DNA of 64,000 nucleotides from Vanilla planifolia (taxonomy: Eukaryota > Streptophyta > Magnoliopsida > Asparagales > Orchidaceae). Shown here piece by piece: positions 40,101-54,790 of the stretch (position 1 is its first letter; each line of letters begins with the position of its first letter). The position numbers and the translations under genes were made by a program. Where the stretch lies: contig JAIUJO010000188.1 of assembly GCA_023846275.1 (NCBI GenBank), positions 100,001 to 164,000 on the forward strand, in the 5' to 3' direction. The notes below the pieces were generated by a model. The model did not search any database. It saw only the letters and a list, made by a program, of their open reading frames with translations, and was not told the origin of the DNA.

Positions 40101-43100
40101 TACATACACACCTACCCAAGCATGAGCACACACATGCATGGACAAACACATCCACATGAAAGCATGCATATACGCACATGCACCCATCCACACACACATA
40201 TGCACAAGAACACACACACATGCACACATACCCAAAGACACACACATTTATATAAACATGCACACACATACATATAGACACACAACAACACAAGCAAACA
40301 TAGACAAGCACATGCACACATGTTCACACATGCACATACATGCTTAAACACAAGAGCATAAATACATGATGATACCCACACACAAGTAATGTGTAAACAA
40401 TACATGCACACCTACACACCCGCATGGACACACACACACAAACACGTATAAACATATTCATATGCACTCACACACATGCACATGCATACATCAAACACAC
40501 ACATGCACCCCTGCACCCACACAAATGCATAATATTAAATATGCACACACGAAGATGTACACACAAGCATGGAGACACAGACAATGCATGCACATTAACA
40601 CACACAAAAACATGCACAATCACACATGCAGGCACACACATTCATACACACATGAACTCAACCACACATATAGATAAACATGCAGGCACACACAAATTTA
40701 ACCAAGCAAACACATGAACATACACATGCATATGCACATGCAAAAATAAACAAACACACTTACAAATACACACACACATGCATGCACACATACACACATG
40801 CACACATAGACAAATGGCCATAGGCAAAGTCAAATAAAAACAATGCATATGGTCATGTTCAAACACACATAAACACACACACACACTCACAAAAATACAC
40901 ACACCCACACATGCTCACATACATGCACAAAAATAGGCACACATAGACACACACAAGCACACATATACTCATGTTGACATACACACACATACACACATGA
41001 GTGCACTTACACACAACGATACACACATACAAACACACGCCTGCACATGAACACACATGAGCACATGCACATACACACCTACATGCACATGCACACATGC
41101 ATGCATATGTCCACACACATGAATAGACACTCACACACATACAAATAGACACATGCTCGTGTAGACACAGACATATGCACATTGACATGAACATGTGGAG
41201 ACAAACAAATACACCCATATGAATACAACCACGCACACACACACACTCATGTACACACAAAAAAAGACACACATTCCTACAAGAATGTTAACACATAATA
41301 TACATGCACACACAAACACATACAAAGACATATGCATGAACAAATATCCACAAAAATAGATACACAAACACATGTAATTGTACAGGCACAAAGATATGTA
41401 CACATATACATACACATTCAGATGGGTACAAAAAAGTGTACCCATGCACACATACACAAATGCACATGTGCATAGACACAAACACTAGCATGCACACAAA
41501 CACACACACTCACACACACTCACACACACTTACGGACATGTGTATGCTCAGATGCACATGCATAGGAACATACACGCACATACATATGCACACGTACACA
41601 CATCTACATGCACAAACACACACGTATGTGCACACACAAGTATGCACACGCATGCATGCCTGTGCACACCCACACACACCCATGCACACATTTTGTTATT
41701 GTACATACGGTTCCAAATGTAGGCACACAAACATGCATGAACACACTCACATGTGCATATGTTCGCACACACACATACAAAAATGGAAAAATGCAATAGC
41801 ACACCACATACACACATGCATGTCAACACACACATGCACGTAGACATGCGAGCTTACACAGATGCACATACACATAACACTCCCATGCAAACCTATCTAC
41901 ACATGCATGCACAACCATGCACACACATATATGTACACAGACTTGAATACATGCGCACACATGGACATTGAAACATACAAATAAATAGATGCATAATGAC
42001 TCAAATATACACCATTGCATACACATACACACATAAACACGCACACACATGCTCTTTTACACACACTTATGCTCACAAACCCACACACACACAAGCACAA
42101 ACACACACACTCATGTACGAGCACATTAACTTATACACACACATTAACGTATACACACACACAACCACACTTGCACACAAATGCACAAAGTCACATGCAC
42201 TTGCATATGCACACACACATGTACCCACACAGGAAAAGACACACACACATGCACTCACGCACATGTGTATGCACTAGCACAAAAACTTCCACACCCATGT
42301 GCACATCCATATGCATACACACATGCATAAATGCACACACATAATCACACTTACCCTCATGCATACACACACACATACACATGCACATGCACAAGTACAC
42401 ACATGCACTTGTCAACACACAAACACACACACACATACATACACTCCTGCAGAGCGATACATGCATACACACACACACATACATATAGACACTTTCACCT
42501 GCATACATGAAAACTTGCATACAGACAAGCATGCGCACACCTTCACACACACAAACACACCAATATATGCAAACATACAGACATATAGATGCAAACACAT
42601 ACCCACATGTACTTGTGGACACTAAAAAGCATACACACACAAATGCACATGCATGCACATGGACACATGCACACACACAAGTACATACAAATACACACAT
42701 ATATGCATAAATACTTGAACATGTGTACACTCACATATTCATGCACATATGCATACACACAACAACCACACAAAGAAATGCATACTTATACACACACACA
42801 AACACATATTCACTATGCACGTACACAAATGAACAAAAGTGCTTAGGTACATGCATGCAAATAAACATAGATGTACCCATAGAGACACGCATAAGCACAT
42901 GCACATACATACACACACAAATAAACACACATACAAAGATGCATGTTTGAACATTTGCAAAACATTCAAACATGCATTCATGCACACACACACATGCCCA
43001 AGAACACAAAAATATGCAAGCACACACACACTCGCACAAGCACTCGCACACACACTCAAACTCATGTGCACCAAAATGCACATATGCATACTCACACACA

Positions 43101-43705
43101 CACTATACACACTTGCACATGCATATACACACAAACATTCATGCACACGTACACACACTTACATGCATGCATGCACACTCACATGCACACTAGTTGCAGA
43201 TACACATATACACATATGCACACACACACATACATAGCCATGCACACACATATGCATACACACACACATATTCACGGGCATGCACACATACACATGCAAA
43301 CACACATGCACAATCACACATGCACACATGTTCACACACCATAATAAAAACACTTGTGAGCCAACAAATACAAACATGTGATTGAATGCACATACGTAGA
43401 TCCACACAAGCACACAAACTCATGCACACACACACACATATACCCACACATGCCCACACATATGAATACACACACACACACAAATTTGTGCATGTACACA
43501 CGCATAAATGCACACACATACATACACGCTCACCCCTAAACAGACATACACACACACTCACTCAATCACACTTGCACAAACAAGCATATGCACACACGTC
43601 CAAACCCACAGACACATATAGAAATACATACAGATCCATACGCATGCACATGCTTGCAAAGACACACACAAACATACGCACATGTAAGTGCACAATAACA
43701 CACAC
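37194..43705 (+). repeat. Large direct duplication within CA domain, copy 1
   Basis: This block is collinear with 43825-54412. Matching landmarks include 'ctctaaaattcatagtcatg' (37335 and 43990), 'aaaactatatacacattccc' (37670 and 46879), 'cataatattaaatatgc' (40529 and 49800), 'caagaatgttaacacataat' (41279 and 52015), 'tacggttccaaatgtaggc' (41706 and 52420) and 'ccataataaaaacact' (43340 and about 54040). Confidence 0.88.
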
Positions 43706-44264
43706 ATGCAAACACACCTAGTCATATGCACAAACATATCCACAATTAAACAAACACATACACTCATATGTTTAAACACACACTCGTATGCACACACACA
43801 AGCACAAATGCACACATACGTTCAAAAACACACACTGCATGTGCATGCACACACTCATAAATAGACACATGCATACACACATACACACAACACACATGCA
43901 TGCTTAAACATTAGCACACACACGAGACACTCGCATACATGTTGCACATGCACATAGATGCACATGCACATCCACGTGCACTCACATGCTCTAAAATTCA
44001 TAATCATGCATGCATACACATATTCTCTCTCTGTCTCTCACACACACACAAATGCACACTCACATGCATTGTCACTTGAACACATGAATGTCTTTGCATA
44101 CATGTGCACATGCACATGCACACACACACATGTACAAACACAAACTTACACACACACATACACATGTATACACAAAACATGCTCATACAAATGTAGGCAC
44201 ATGCACACATAGAACATAACACCCAAACCAACACACATGCATACATGAACACTCACACACATAT

Positions 44265-46845
44265 GCATACAAACTTTGCATACACACATATGCTCACACA
44301 TAGACCACACAAACACACACATGTGCACATGCACCAAAACATACATACACATACACACACATGCAGATGCACGTACAAATTCACACACACACATCCTCCC
44401 ACACACATAAACACACATGTGCAGACACATGCACACATGCACATGTGCATAGACTAAACAAGCACATAAGTGCACACACATACATGCGTGTGCATGTGCA
44501 CCCACACACACATGCACACACCCATGCACATGAACAAGTATGTAGAAAACTAGTACAGACACATGCACACACATACACATCCACACACAAACACATGCAT
44601 GCCTTCATACACTCATAGGCACACATGCATAGACATTCATGTAGGCACAAAACCACACACATGGACATGCACACACATGCACACATAAGCACACATAATC
44701 ATGACCTCAAACAAATGCACACACATGCATACACATATGTGCATCCAAACAAGCATGGACATGCATACACATACAAGTACACCCACACAAACACATCTGC
44801 ATGCATGCACATGGAGGCACCCACACACACATACCCACATGTGTGCACGCACAAACACGAACAATCACATTCACATATTCTTACATAAACTAGAATACAC
44901 ATACATATACATACAAAGATACACATATGCATATTCACACACAAGCACATGCACACACATGCTCGCATATAGGCATAGCAAGCACACACCCCTCAACCCC
45001 AAACGCATTCACTCAAAAAGATAAACACACTAGTATGCACAATAATGCGTGTACTCCTACATAAACCCACACATGCACCCACCCACATAGAGAGATGCAT
45101 GGATGCATACACACAAGCACACACACATTCACACATGTGCACGTACACATGCACATAGACATGCATATGTGCATGTACACACATGCATACACATATATTG
45201 ATGCACACACATACAGTGACAAGCTCATATAAATGTATGCACACAGACATTCATATGCACACACACACCTACATAAATACACAATTGTGAAAACACACAT
45301 ACACACATGCACCCACACACTGGCAGACACACATACACGAGCACATGCCCAAAAACATGTACACACATGCACACACCACCACACACACACCTATGCAAAC
45401 ATGCACACACATGCAAAAACATACTTACCCATGCATAGTCAGGCGTGTACACTAATATGCAAACATGTACCCAACCGTATATGCTCAATCACACACATGC
45501 ATACACATACAAAAATATACACATGCACAAAACATTCACACATGGGCTCACACACACACATGCACATAGCTACACGCACGCACAGGCACACAAACTCACA
45601 CACACATGCACAAGAACTTGCACACTCATAGTTATAGGCACACATGCACACACATAGGCTCATAGATATGGACACACATGCACATGCATGGTTGCACTCA
45701 CAAATTTGTAGAAAAATACATGCACATAAAAATGCAAGCACATACACATGTGTGGACACACAGATATATGCATATACACACATGCATGCACATGTACATA
45801 AACACATAGACATGCTCACATGCACACAGATGCACGCCTGCATGTCCACAAGCACACACTAATACATGCATGTGCACACATGCCCACAACCACACATGCA
45901 CACAAACATGCACATGAACTTATGCATGTTTGCAAATATGCACACATGCACACACACACCCACACATTGACATGTATGCACACATAACCATTTGCAGATG
46001 TGCACATGCATACACACACATGCACACATGCAAATACACGCAAACATGCCTGCACACATGAACACACACACATGAACACACACACATGAACAAACACATC
46101 AATTCATAAACGTATGCACATATGTACACAAACACACAAATGTACACAATAACATGCATAGAAACAAGTACACACATGCACTCATAGCAAGACATACATA
46201 CAAGTACACATGCACACACACATACACACAAACATGCACACACACGTATGCACATGAAAACACGCACACATGCGCACACACACACACAAACAAAAACATA
46301 CATACACACACACACCATCAAACACACTTCTACACACACACACGCAAACCCACATACTGACACACACATGCAAGCATGTGTATGCAAGTGCATGTGAACT
46401 ATCACACACATATGACCACAAACATGCACCTACCGACCCACACACACACACACACAAAAATACACATATGCTCACACATTCACAGACTCAAGAACATGCA
46501 AATGCATGCACATGTATTAACATGCATACATGAAAATAAATACAAGCATACACATATGCACATGTGCACCCATGCATCCAAACATAGGCACACAAACACA
46601 CACACACACATGTGCACACCCTTGCTAACACATACATGCACAACACACACATGTGCATGCACAGACATGCATGCTCACATAGAGACACACACATAAGCAC
46701 ACATTCACACACACAAGAAACCACTCACATGCTCAAACATGCACACAAATATACAAGCATGAATGTCCATGAACAGACATGCACATACAAATGTACACAA
46801 GCATATGAATGCATCCACTCAAGCACACATGCACATATCCACCCA
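44265..46845 (+). repeat. Extra segment in copy 2 (about 2.58 kb)
   Basis: Homology with copy 1 breaks after 'atgaacactcacacacata' near 44262 and resumes at 'cacactcatatgcacac' near 46862. In copy 1 the two flanking points lie side by side near 37625-37652. The segment is CA-type sequence with faint similarity to other parts of the domain, such as 'cactcatagcaag' at 46180 against 'cactgatagcaag' at 38912. Confidence 0.75.
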
Positions 46846-47573
46846 CACATGCATGCATACACACACTCATATGCACACACAAAACTATATACACACTCCC
46901 CTAAACCCACACATGCACACACACTTACACACCCATGAACATTTACACACACAAGCCAACACACATGTAGACACATACACATACACATATACAAGTATGC
47001 ACACATGGACATGCACGTAGACATGATCATTCACACACACAAGTACACATGCATGCACACAACCACACACACATAAGCACAACATGCACTCATGCATCAA
47101 CCATACACATGGATACACAATTGCACATACTCACGAACACACACATAACATAGATAAGCAAATGCACATCCACCTACACACACATGTGTGCTTGCACGTC
47201 CATGCAGACGTATGCACACACACATTCCCACACCCACGTAAGGCCATGTACATGCAAGCAGAACACACACACAAACATGGACACATGCACGTGTGTGCCA
47301 AGCACACACGCATTGACACGCACAAGCATATACACATACAAGTGCTTGCATACAAAGACACAAATTAGCATGCATACACACACAAGAAAGCACTCACATG
47401 TGAACACATACATGGGCATAAGCACATGCACACACACACACATCCACATGTGCACACACATATAGAAGTACAAATGCACATGAACACAAGCACAAAGCAC
47501 ATAGTCACATGCCCACACAAACATAAGAACACATACAAACACTTATGCACACATAGAAATCTACATGTGCACT

Positions 47574-47584
47574 CCCCCCCCCCC
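47574..47584. repeat. C11 homopolymer
   Basis: Eleven C residues lie in a context ('ctacatgtgcact' before, 'acacacaaac' after) that matches copy 1 at about 38373, where only CCCCTA is present. It is therefore an expansion within copy 2. Confidence 0.9.
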
Positions 47585-49836
47585 ACACACAAACATGCGC
47601 ACACATGCATAAAATTATAAACATGCATGCACAAATGTAAATGCACACAGACATGTGTACTAGCACACACACACATACACAAGCATGTGCATAACCACAT
47701 AGATGCACGCACACACATATGCTTGCAAACACAGATTGACACATTAATGTGCACACATGCCCACAACCAAACATGAACACGCAAACACCACACAACATCG
47801 CATGCACTAACATAAGTAGGCAAATGCGCATACACCCACACCCACATTCACACACACACATATTTATACACATCTACATGCATACACACACACATGCACA
47901 CACACACATGCACATGCACACATATACACACACATACAGACACAGTCATGCACACATATACACACACATGCACAAGTGTGAATGCACACACACATGAAAA
48001 CACATCCACTAACAAGCACATGCACAAATTCACACATGCCCATGCACACATACACACATTCATATAAACAATCACATGTGCATAAGCACATGCACCACAT
48101 GTGCAAACAAAAAAATGCTGACACAAATGCACTGATAGCAAGAAAAACACACACACAAGCACATAAATAGGAACAGACACATGTACACACACTCACAAGC
48201 ATCAAAATATGCACATGCATGTCACTCATACTCCTACACACACACACACCCCAATACACACACATACACACACATGCACACACACACATGCACTATCAAA
48301 CTCACTCTTATATACTCACACACATGAAAACACAAATACACAGACAAGCCCACATATCAAAACACACATGCATGCATGTGCACTTACAAACAAGCACATG
48401 AATAGTCACACATATACATGCACAAACATGCCCAAGCACACACACACACATGCTTACACACTCATAGACACATAAGATAATATAAGCACATGCACACACA
48501 AACACATAGGTACACACACACACGCACAAACAAAAATGCACATGCATATGCATTTGCAATAAGATAAATACACACAGGCATGTAAACATGAACACACACA
48601 TATACATATTCACACACACTTACACACATGAATGCTTGCATTTAGAGACACACATAAGCCCACATACACACACAAGAAACTACCCACATGTCCAATCATG
48701 TGCACACAAATGCATGCATGCACACACAAACATGCACACACACACATTCACAATCACACATACAAATGTCTACATGCACGTGAATGCATGCACATAAGCA
48801 CATGATCACACACACATAAGCTTACATATACACACTCATGAACGCACACTAAACTTCAATCACCTCTCCCACATGCACATCGATAGACAAAGACACCCAT
48901 ACATGGACAAATATGCACACTCACACAAGCCCACACACATGCACACACACTCACACACCTACACATGCACACATATATATCCACTCACACACACATGTAC
49001 ACATGCATGTGCATAGCCACATATACACAAGCACACATGCACACATGCTAACACACACATACATGTCGGTACACACATGCAAATGCACATGCATACACAC
49101 ACAAACACAAACAAGCAAACATACAAAGGAAATCACACACACATGTATACATACATGTGCATGCCCCTACATGCATGCACATGTTCACACACATTCCCAT
49201 ACCCATGGATAAGTACACATATGTTGGCACAACACACATAAACAGAACATGAACTCGTGTGTGCCCACAACTGCATCAACCTACATAGACACATGCACAC
49301 ATACATAAATGTACACACATGCACACAAAATTGCACATGTATGCATACACATTAGTAAGTGCACACAAAAGAAAATGCATCTACATACATATATACACAC
49401 CTGCATGGACAAACACATCCATATGAAAGCATGCATATAGACACATGCACCCATCAACACACACATATGCACAAGAAAACACACACACACATCGACACAT
49501 ACCCAAAGACACACATTTATAAAAACATGCACACATAGACATATAGACACACAACAACACAAGCACACATAGACAAGCACATGCACACATGTTCACAAAT
49601 ACACATACATGCTTGAACACAAGAGCATAAATACATGAAGTTACCCACACACAAGAAATGTGTAGACAAATATATGCACACCTACACACCCACATGCACA
49701 CACAAAAACAAAAACACGTATAAACATATTCATATGCACTCACACAAATGCACATGCATACATCAAACACACACATGCACCCCCACACCCTCACAAATGC
49801 ATAATATTAGATATGCACACACAAAGATGTACACAC

Positions 49837-51335
49837 TCACATGTATGCACGTATACACACAAAAAATATATAAGAACACATGCATGCATGCACATGCACA
49901 CAAGCTGACAAACTTGTACATGCACGCAGACACCGTGTAAGTGCATAGAGACACACTCACCTACACACACACACACACAAGTAAATAAACACCCACAAAC
50001 ATGAACACACCCAAACAAACTCACACACAGCACACACGCATGCATTCACAAATGCACCAACTCACATGTGCACACATGCACACACACATACACATATGCA
50101 CACTCAAACATATATAGTTGAAAATGCTCACAAACACAACCACATGCCCACAAATACATGCACACAAGCATGCATGCACCCATACACACAAGCACACATA
50201 CACTCACACATGTACACATACACCTACATGCATACATTTACACACATAGACCAACACAAACACACACACACACACATATGCAAACACACATAAAAGCATG
50301 CACACACACAGACAAATGCTCAAACATGCATGCACACACACACAATTATACATGTGCATGCCCGTGTAAAAAAATGCACACATATCTGCACTAAAATATG
50401 TAAGCATACTCACAATTACAACCACACAAAATACACATACTCATGTGCACACACATGCACATGTAGATGCATGCCCAGGCATGTGCATGCACACAAACAA
50501 GCAGACATCCACACACACAGACATACATACACATGCACTCACAAGGACACTCCTGCACAAACACACATGTGCACACACATATATAGATGCATAAGAATGT
50601 AGACACAAAAGAACAACCACATGCATACACTCAATATAAACACACAAATGCACACACATGCACACGTATGCACAACGCACAAAAAGAAACTCACAGAAAG
50701 TCATGCACACACATATATATGCACACGTAGATATAACTATATGCACAAACACATACATAATCACAAATACAAACACACTCATGCATCTAAACACATCAAA
50801 AGACACACACTTTGAAACATGCACATGCATTAACAAATGCGCATGCCAGTGTGCACGCACACATGTATGCATACACACATGCACGCACCCACACATACTG
50901 ATGTCCACTCATGCACACATGCACATGGGTTGACACATATGCACACATACACACATGTTCACACAGATGCAAACACAAACATGCACGTAAACACACACAT
51001 TCATGCACACAAAAAACTCATATGCATGCAAACACACACTTACGCCCACGCGCTCACCTTCACACACACACACACAAACATATGCATGCACACACACAAT
51101 CATTCACACACACAAGCACATAGACACACCCATATATGTTTAGACACACATACATAGACACACATAGATGTGTGTGCATATATACACACACACATAAGTA
51201 CATGCATAAATACACATGAAAACATGAACACACTAAGACACAAAAATGTACACACAAACATGTAGAAGCACACATGCACACACATATGTAGACATAAAAA
51301 TTGTAAAAACATGCTTGCACACACACACACACACA
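49837..51335 (+). repeat. Extra segment in copy 2 (about 1.50 kb)
   Basis: Copies match up to 'agatgtacacac' (40553 and about 49826) and again from 'catggagacacaga' (40569 and about 51340). The intervening 1.5 kb is absent from copy 1. It is CA-type sequence without a recognisable transposon end or target duplication. Confidence 0.75.
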
Positions 51336-54300
51336 AACATGGAGACACAGATCATGCATGGACATTAACACACAAAAACATGCACAATCACATATGTAGG
51401 CATACACATTCATACACACATGAACTCAACCACACACATAGATAAACATGCAAGCACACACAAATTTAACCAAGCAAATACATGAACATACACATGCACA
51501 TGCAACAATAAACAAACACACTTACAAATACACACACATAGACAGATGGTCATAGGCAAACTCAAATAAAAACGATGCATATGGTCTCGCACAAACACAC
51601 ACACACTCACGAAAATACACACACCCACACATGCTCGCATACATACACAAAAATAAGCACACATAAACACACGCAACACACACACAAGCGCACATACACT
51701 CATGCTGACATACACACACACATACACACATGAGTGTACTTACACACATGGATACACCCATACAAACACACACCTACACATGAACACACATGAGCACATG
51801 CACATACACACCTACATGCACATGCACACATGCATGCATATGTCCACACACACGCATAGATACTCACACACATACACAAAGACACATGCACGTGTAGACA
51901 CAGACATATGCACACTCACATGAACATGTGGAGACACACAAATACACCCATATCCATACAAGCATGAACACACACACATACTCATGTACGCACAAAAAAA
52001 GACCCACATTCCTACAAGAATGTTAACACATAATATACATGCACACACAAACACATGCAAACACATATGCATGAACAAACATCCACAAAAATAGATACAC
52101 AAACACATATGCAATTGTACATGCACAAAGACATGAGCACATATGCATACACATTCACATGGGTACACAAAAGCATACCCATGCACACATACACAAATGC
52201 ACATGTGAACAGACACAAACACAAGCATGCACACAAAAACACACGTAATCGTACACACACAAACACACTTATGGACATGTGTATGTTCATATGCACATGC
52301 ATAGGAACACACATGCACACGTACACACACCTACATGCACACACACATGCATGTGCACACCCAAGCATGCATGCCTGTGCACACACACACACACATGCAC
52401 ACATTTTGTTATTATACATACGCTTCCAAATGCAGGCACACACACATGCATGAACATACTCATATGTGCATATGTTCACACACACACACATACACAAATG
52501 CAAAAATGCAATAGCACACACACATACACACATGCATGTCAACACACACATGCACGTAGACATGCATGCTTACACAGATGCACATCCACATAACACTCCC
52601 ATGCAAACCTATCTACATATGCATGCACAACCATGCAGCTGATATATCTACACATACTTGAATACATATGCACACTTGGAATTGAAACATACAAATAAAA
52701 AGATGCACAATGACACAAATATACATCATTGCATACACATACATGCACACATGCTCTTTTACACACACTTATGCTCACAAACCCACACACACACACACAC
52801 TCATGTGCACACACATTAACATACACACACACACACACACAACCACATTTGCACACACATGCACAAGTCAAATGCAATCACACGTACTTGCATATGCACG
52901 CACACATGTACCCACACAGGTAAAGATACACAAACATGCACTCACACACACGTGCATGCACTAGCACACAAACTTGCACACCCATGTGCACATCCATATG
53001 CATACACACATGCATAAATGCACACATACAATCACACTTACCCACATGCATACACACAAACACGTACACATGCACACGCACAAACATGTAAACACATACA
53101 AGTATACACATGCACCTGTGCGCACACACACACCCACATACACAAAGTCATGCAGACAGAGACATGCACACACACACAGACATATAGACACTTTCACATG
53201 CATACATGAAAACTTGCATACACACATCCATGCACACACCTTCACACACACAAACACACCAATATATGCAAACACACGAACATAAAGATGCAAACACATA
53301 CCCACATGTACTTGCACACACTAAAAACACGCGCACACAAATGCACATGCATGCGTGTGGATACATGCACACACACAAGTACATACAAATACACACATAT
53401 ATGCATAGATACTTGAACATGTGTACACTCACATATTCATAAACATATGCATACACACAACAACCACACAAAGAAATGCATACTTATACACACACACAAA
53501 CACATATTCACTATGCACGTACACAAATGAACAAAAGTGCTTGGGTACATGCATGCAAATAAACATAGATGTACCCATAGAGACACGCATAAGCACATGC
53601 ACATACATACACACACAAATAAACACACATACAAAGATGCATGTTTGCACATTTGCAAAACATTCAAACTTGCATTCACGCACACACACACATGCCCAAG
53701 AACACAAAAATATGCAAGCACACACACACTCGCACAAGCACTCGCACACACACTCAAACTCATGTGCACCAAAATGCACATATGCATACTCACACACACA
53801 CTATACACACTTGCACATGCATATACACACAAACATTCATGCACACATACACACACTTGCATGCATGCATGCACACTCACATGCACATTAGTTGCACATA
53901 CACACACATACACATATGCACACACACCCATGTGCATGCACACACATATGCATACACACACACACACACATATACACAAGCATGCATACATACACATGCA
54001 GATGCACATACACAATCACACATGCACACATGTTTACAGACCATAACAAAGACACGTGTGAGCCCACAAATACACACATGTGATTGCATGCACATACATA
54101 GATCCACACAAGCACACAAACTCATGCACACACACACACATACACCCACACATGCCTATACATATGAACACACACACACACACACAAGTTTGCACATGTG
54201 CTCATGCATAAATGCACACACCTATATACATGCTCACCCCTAAACACACATACACACACACACTCACTCAATCACACTTATACAAACAAGCACATGCACA

Positions 54301-54730
54301 CACATGCAAACTCACAGTCACATAGAGACACACATACAGATCCATACGCATGCACATGCTTGCAAAGACACACACAAACATATGCACATGTAAGTGCACA
54401 ATAACACACAAATGCACACACACACTAAAATATATCAACACTCCCCAAGGCATGCACACTAACATTCACACACAGACACATGTACACACACACAAACACA
54501 CTTTATTGTACACAATCATGCACCCACATAGATCCACACACAAATGCATGAGCATACCCACATATGCACAAGTTAACAGATACACAAAAACACACACATG
54601 AATGCACACCCACAAATACACACATATGCATACAAAGACATGCATGCACACACACTAAAACACATGAACACATGCACTCACACACACAAACATGCGCATG
54701 CACACATGCATAAATGCACACACACATACA

Positions 54731-54790
54731 CACATGCACATACACATGTACGCATACACACACATGCACATACACATGTACGCATACACA
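54731..54790 (+). repeat. Two perfect 30-bp tandem units
   Basis: The unit starting 'cacatgcacatacacatgta' and ending 'cgcatacaca' occurs twice back to back without a mismatch and continues for eight more bases. Perfect copies point to a recent local slip or unequal exchange. Confidence 0.9.

Larger units (their letters stand above)
43825..54412 (+). repeat. Large direct duplication within CA domain, copy 2
   Basis: This is the second copy of the block, starting about 120 bp after copy 1 ends and in the same orientation. It is about 10.59 kb against 6.51 kb for copy 1. The offset between matching landmarks steps from about 6.65 kb to 9.2 kb to 10.7 kb because of two extra segments, listed separately. 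Identity varies along the block by eye: about 93% near 46861-47034 and about 98% near 53451-53890. Confidence 0.88.
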
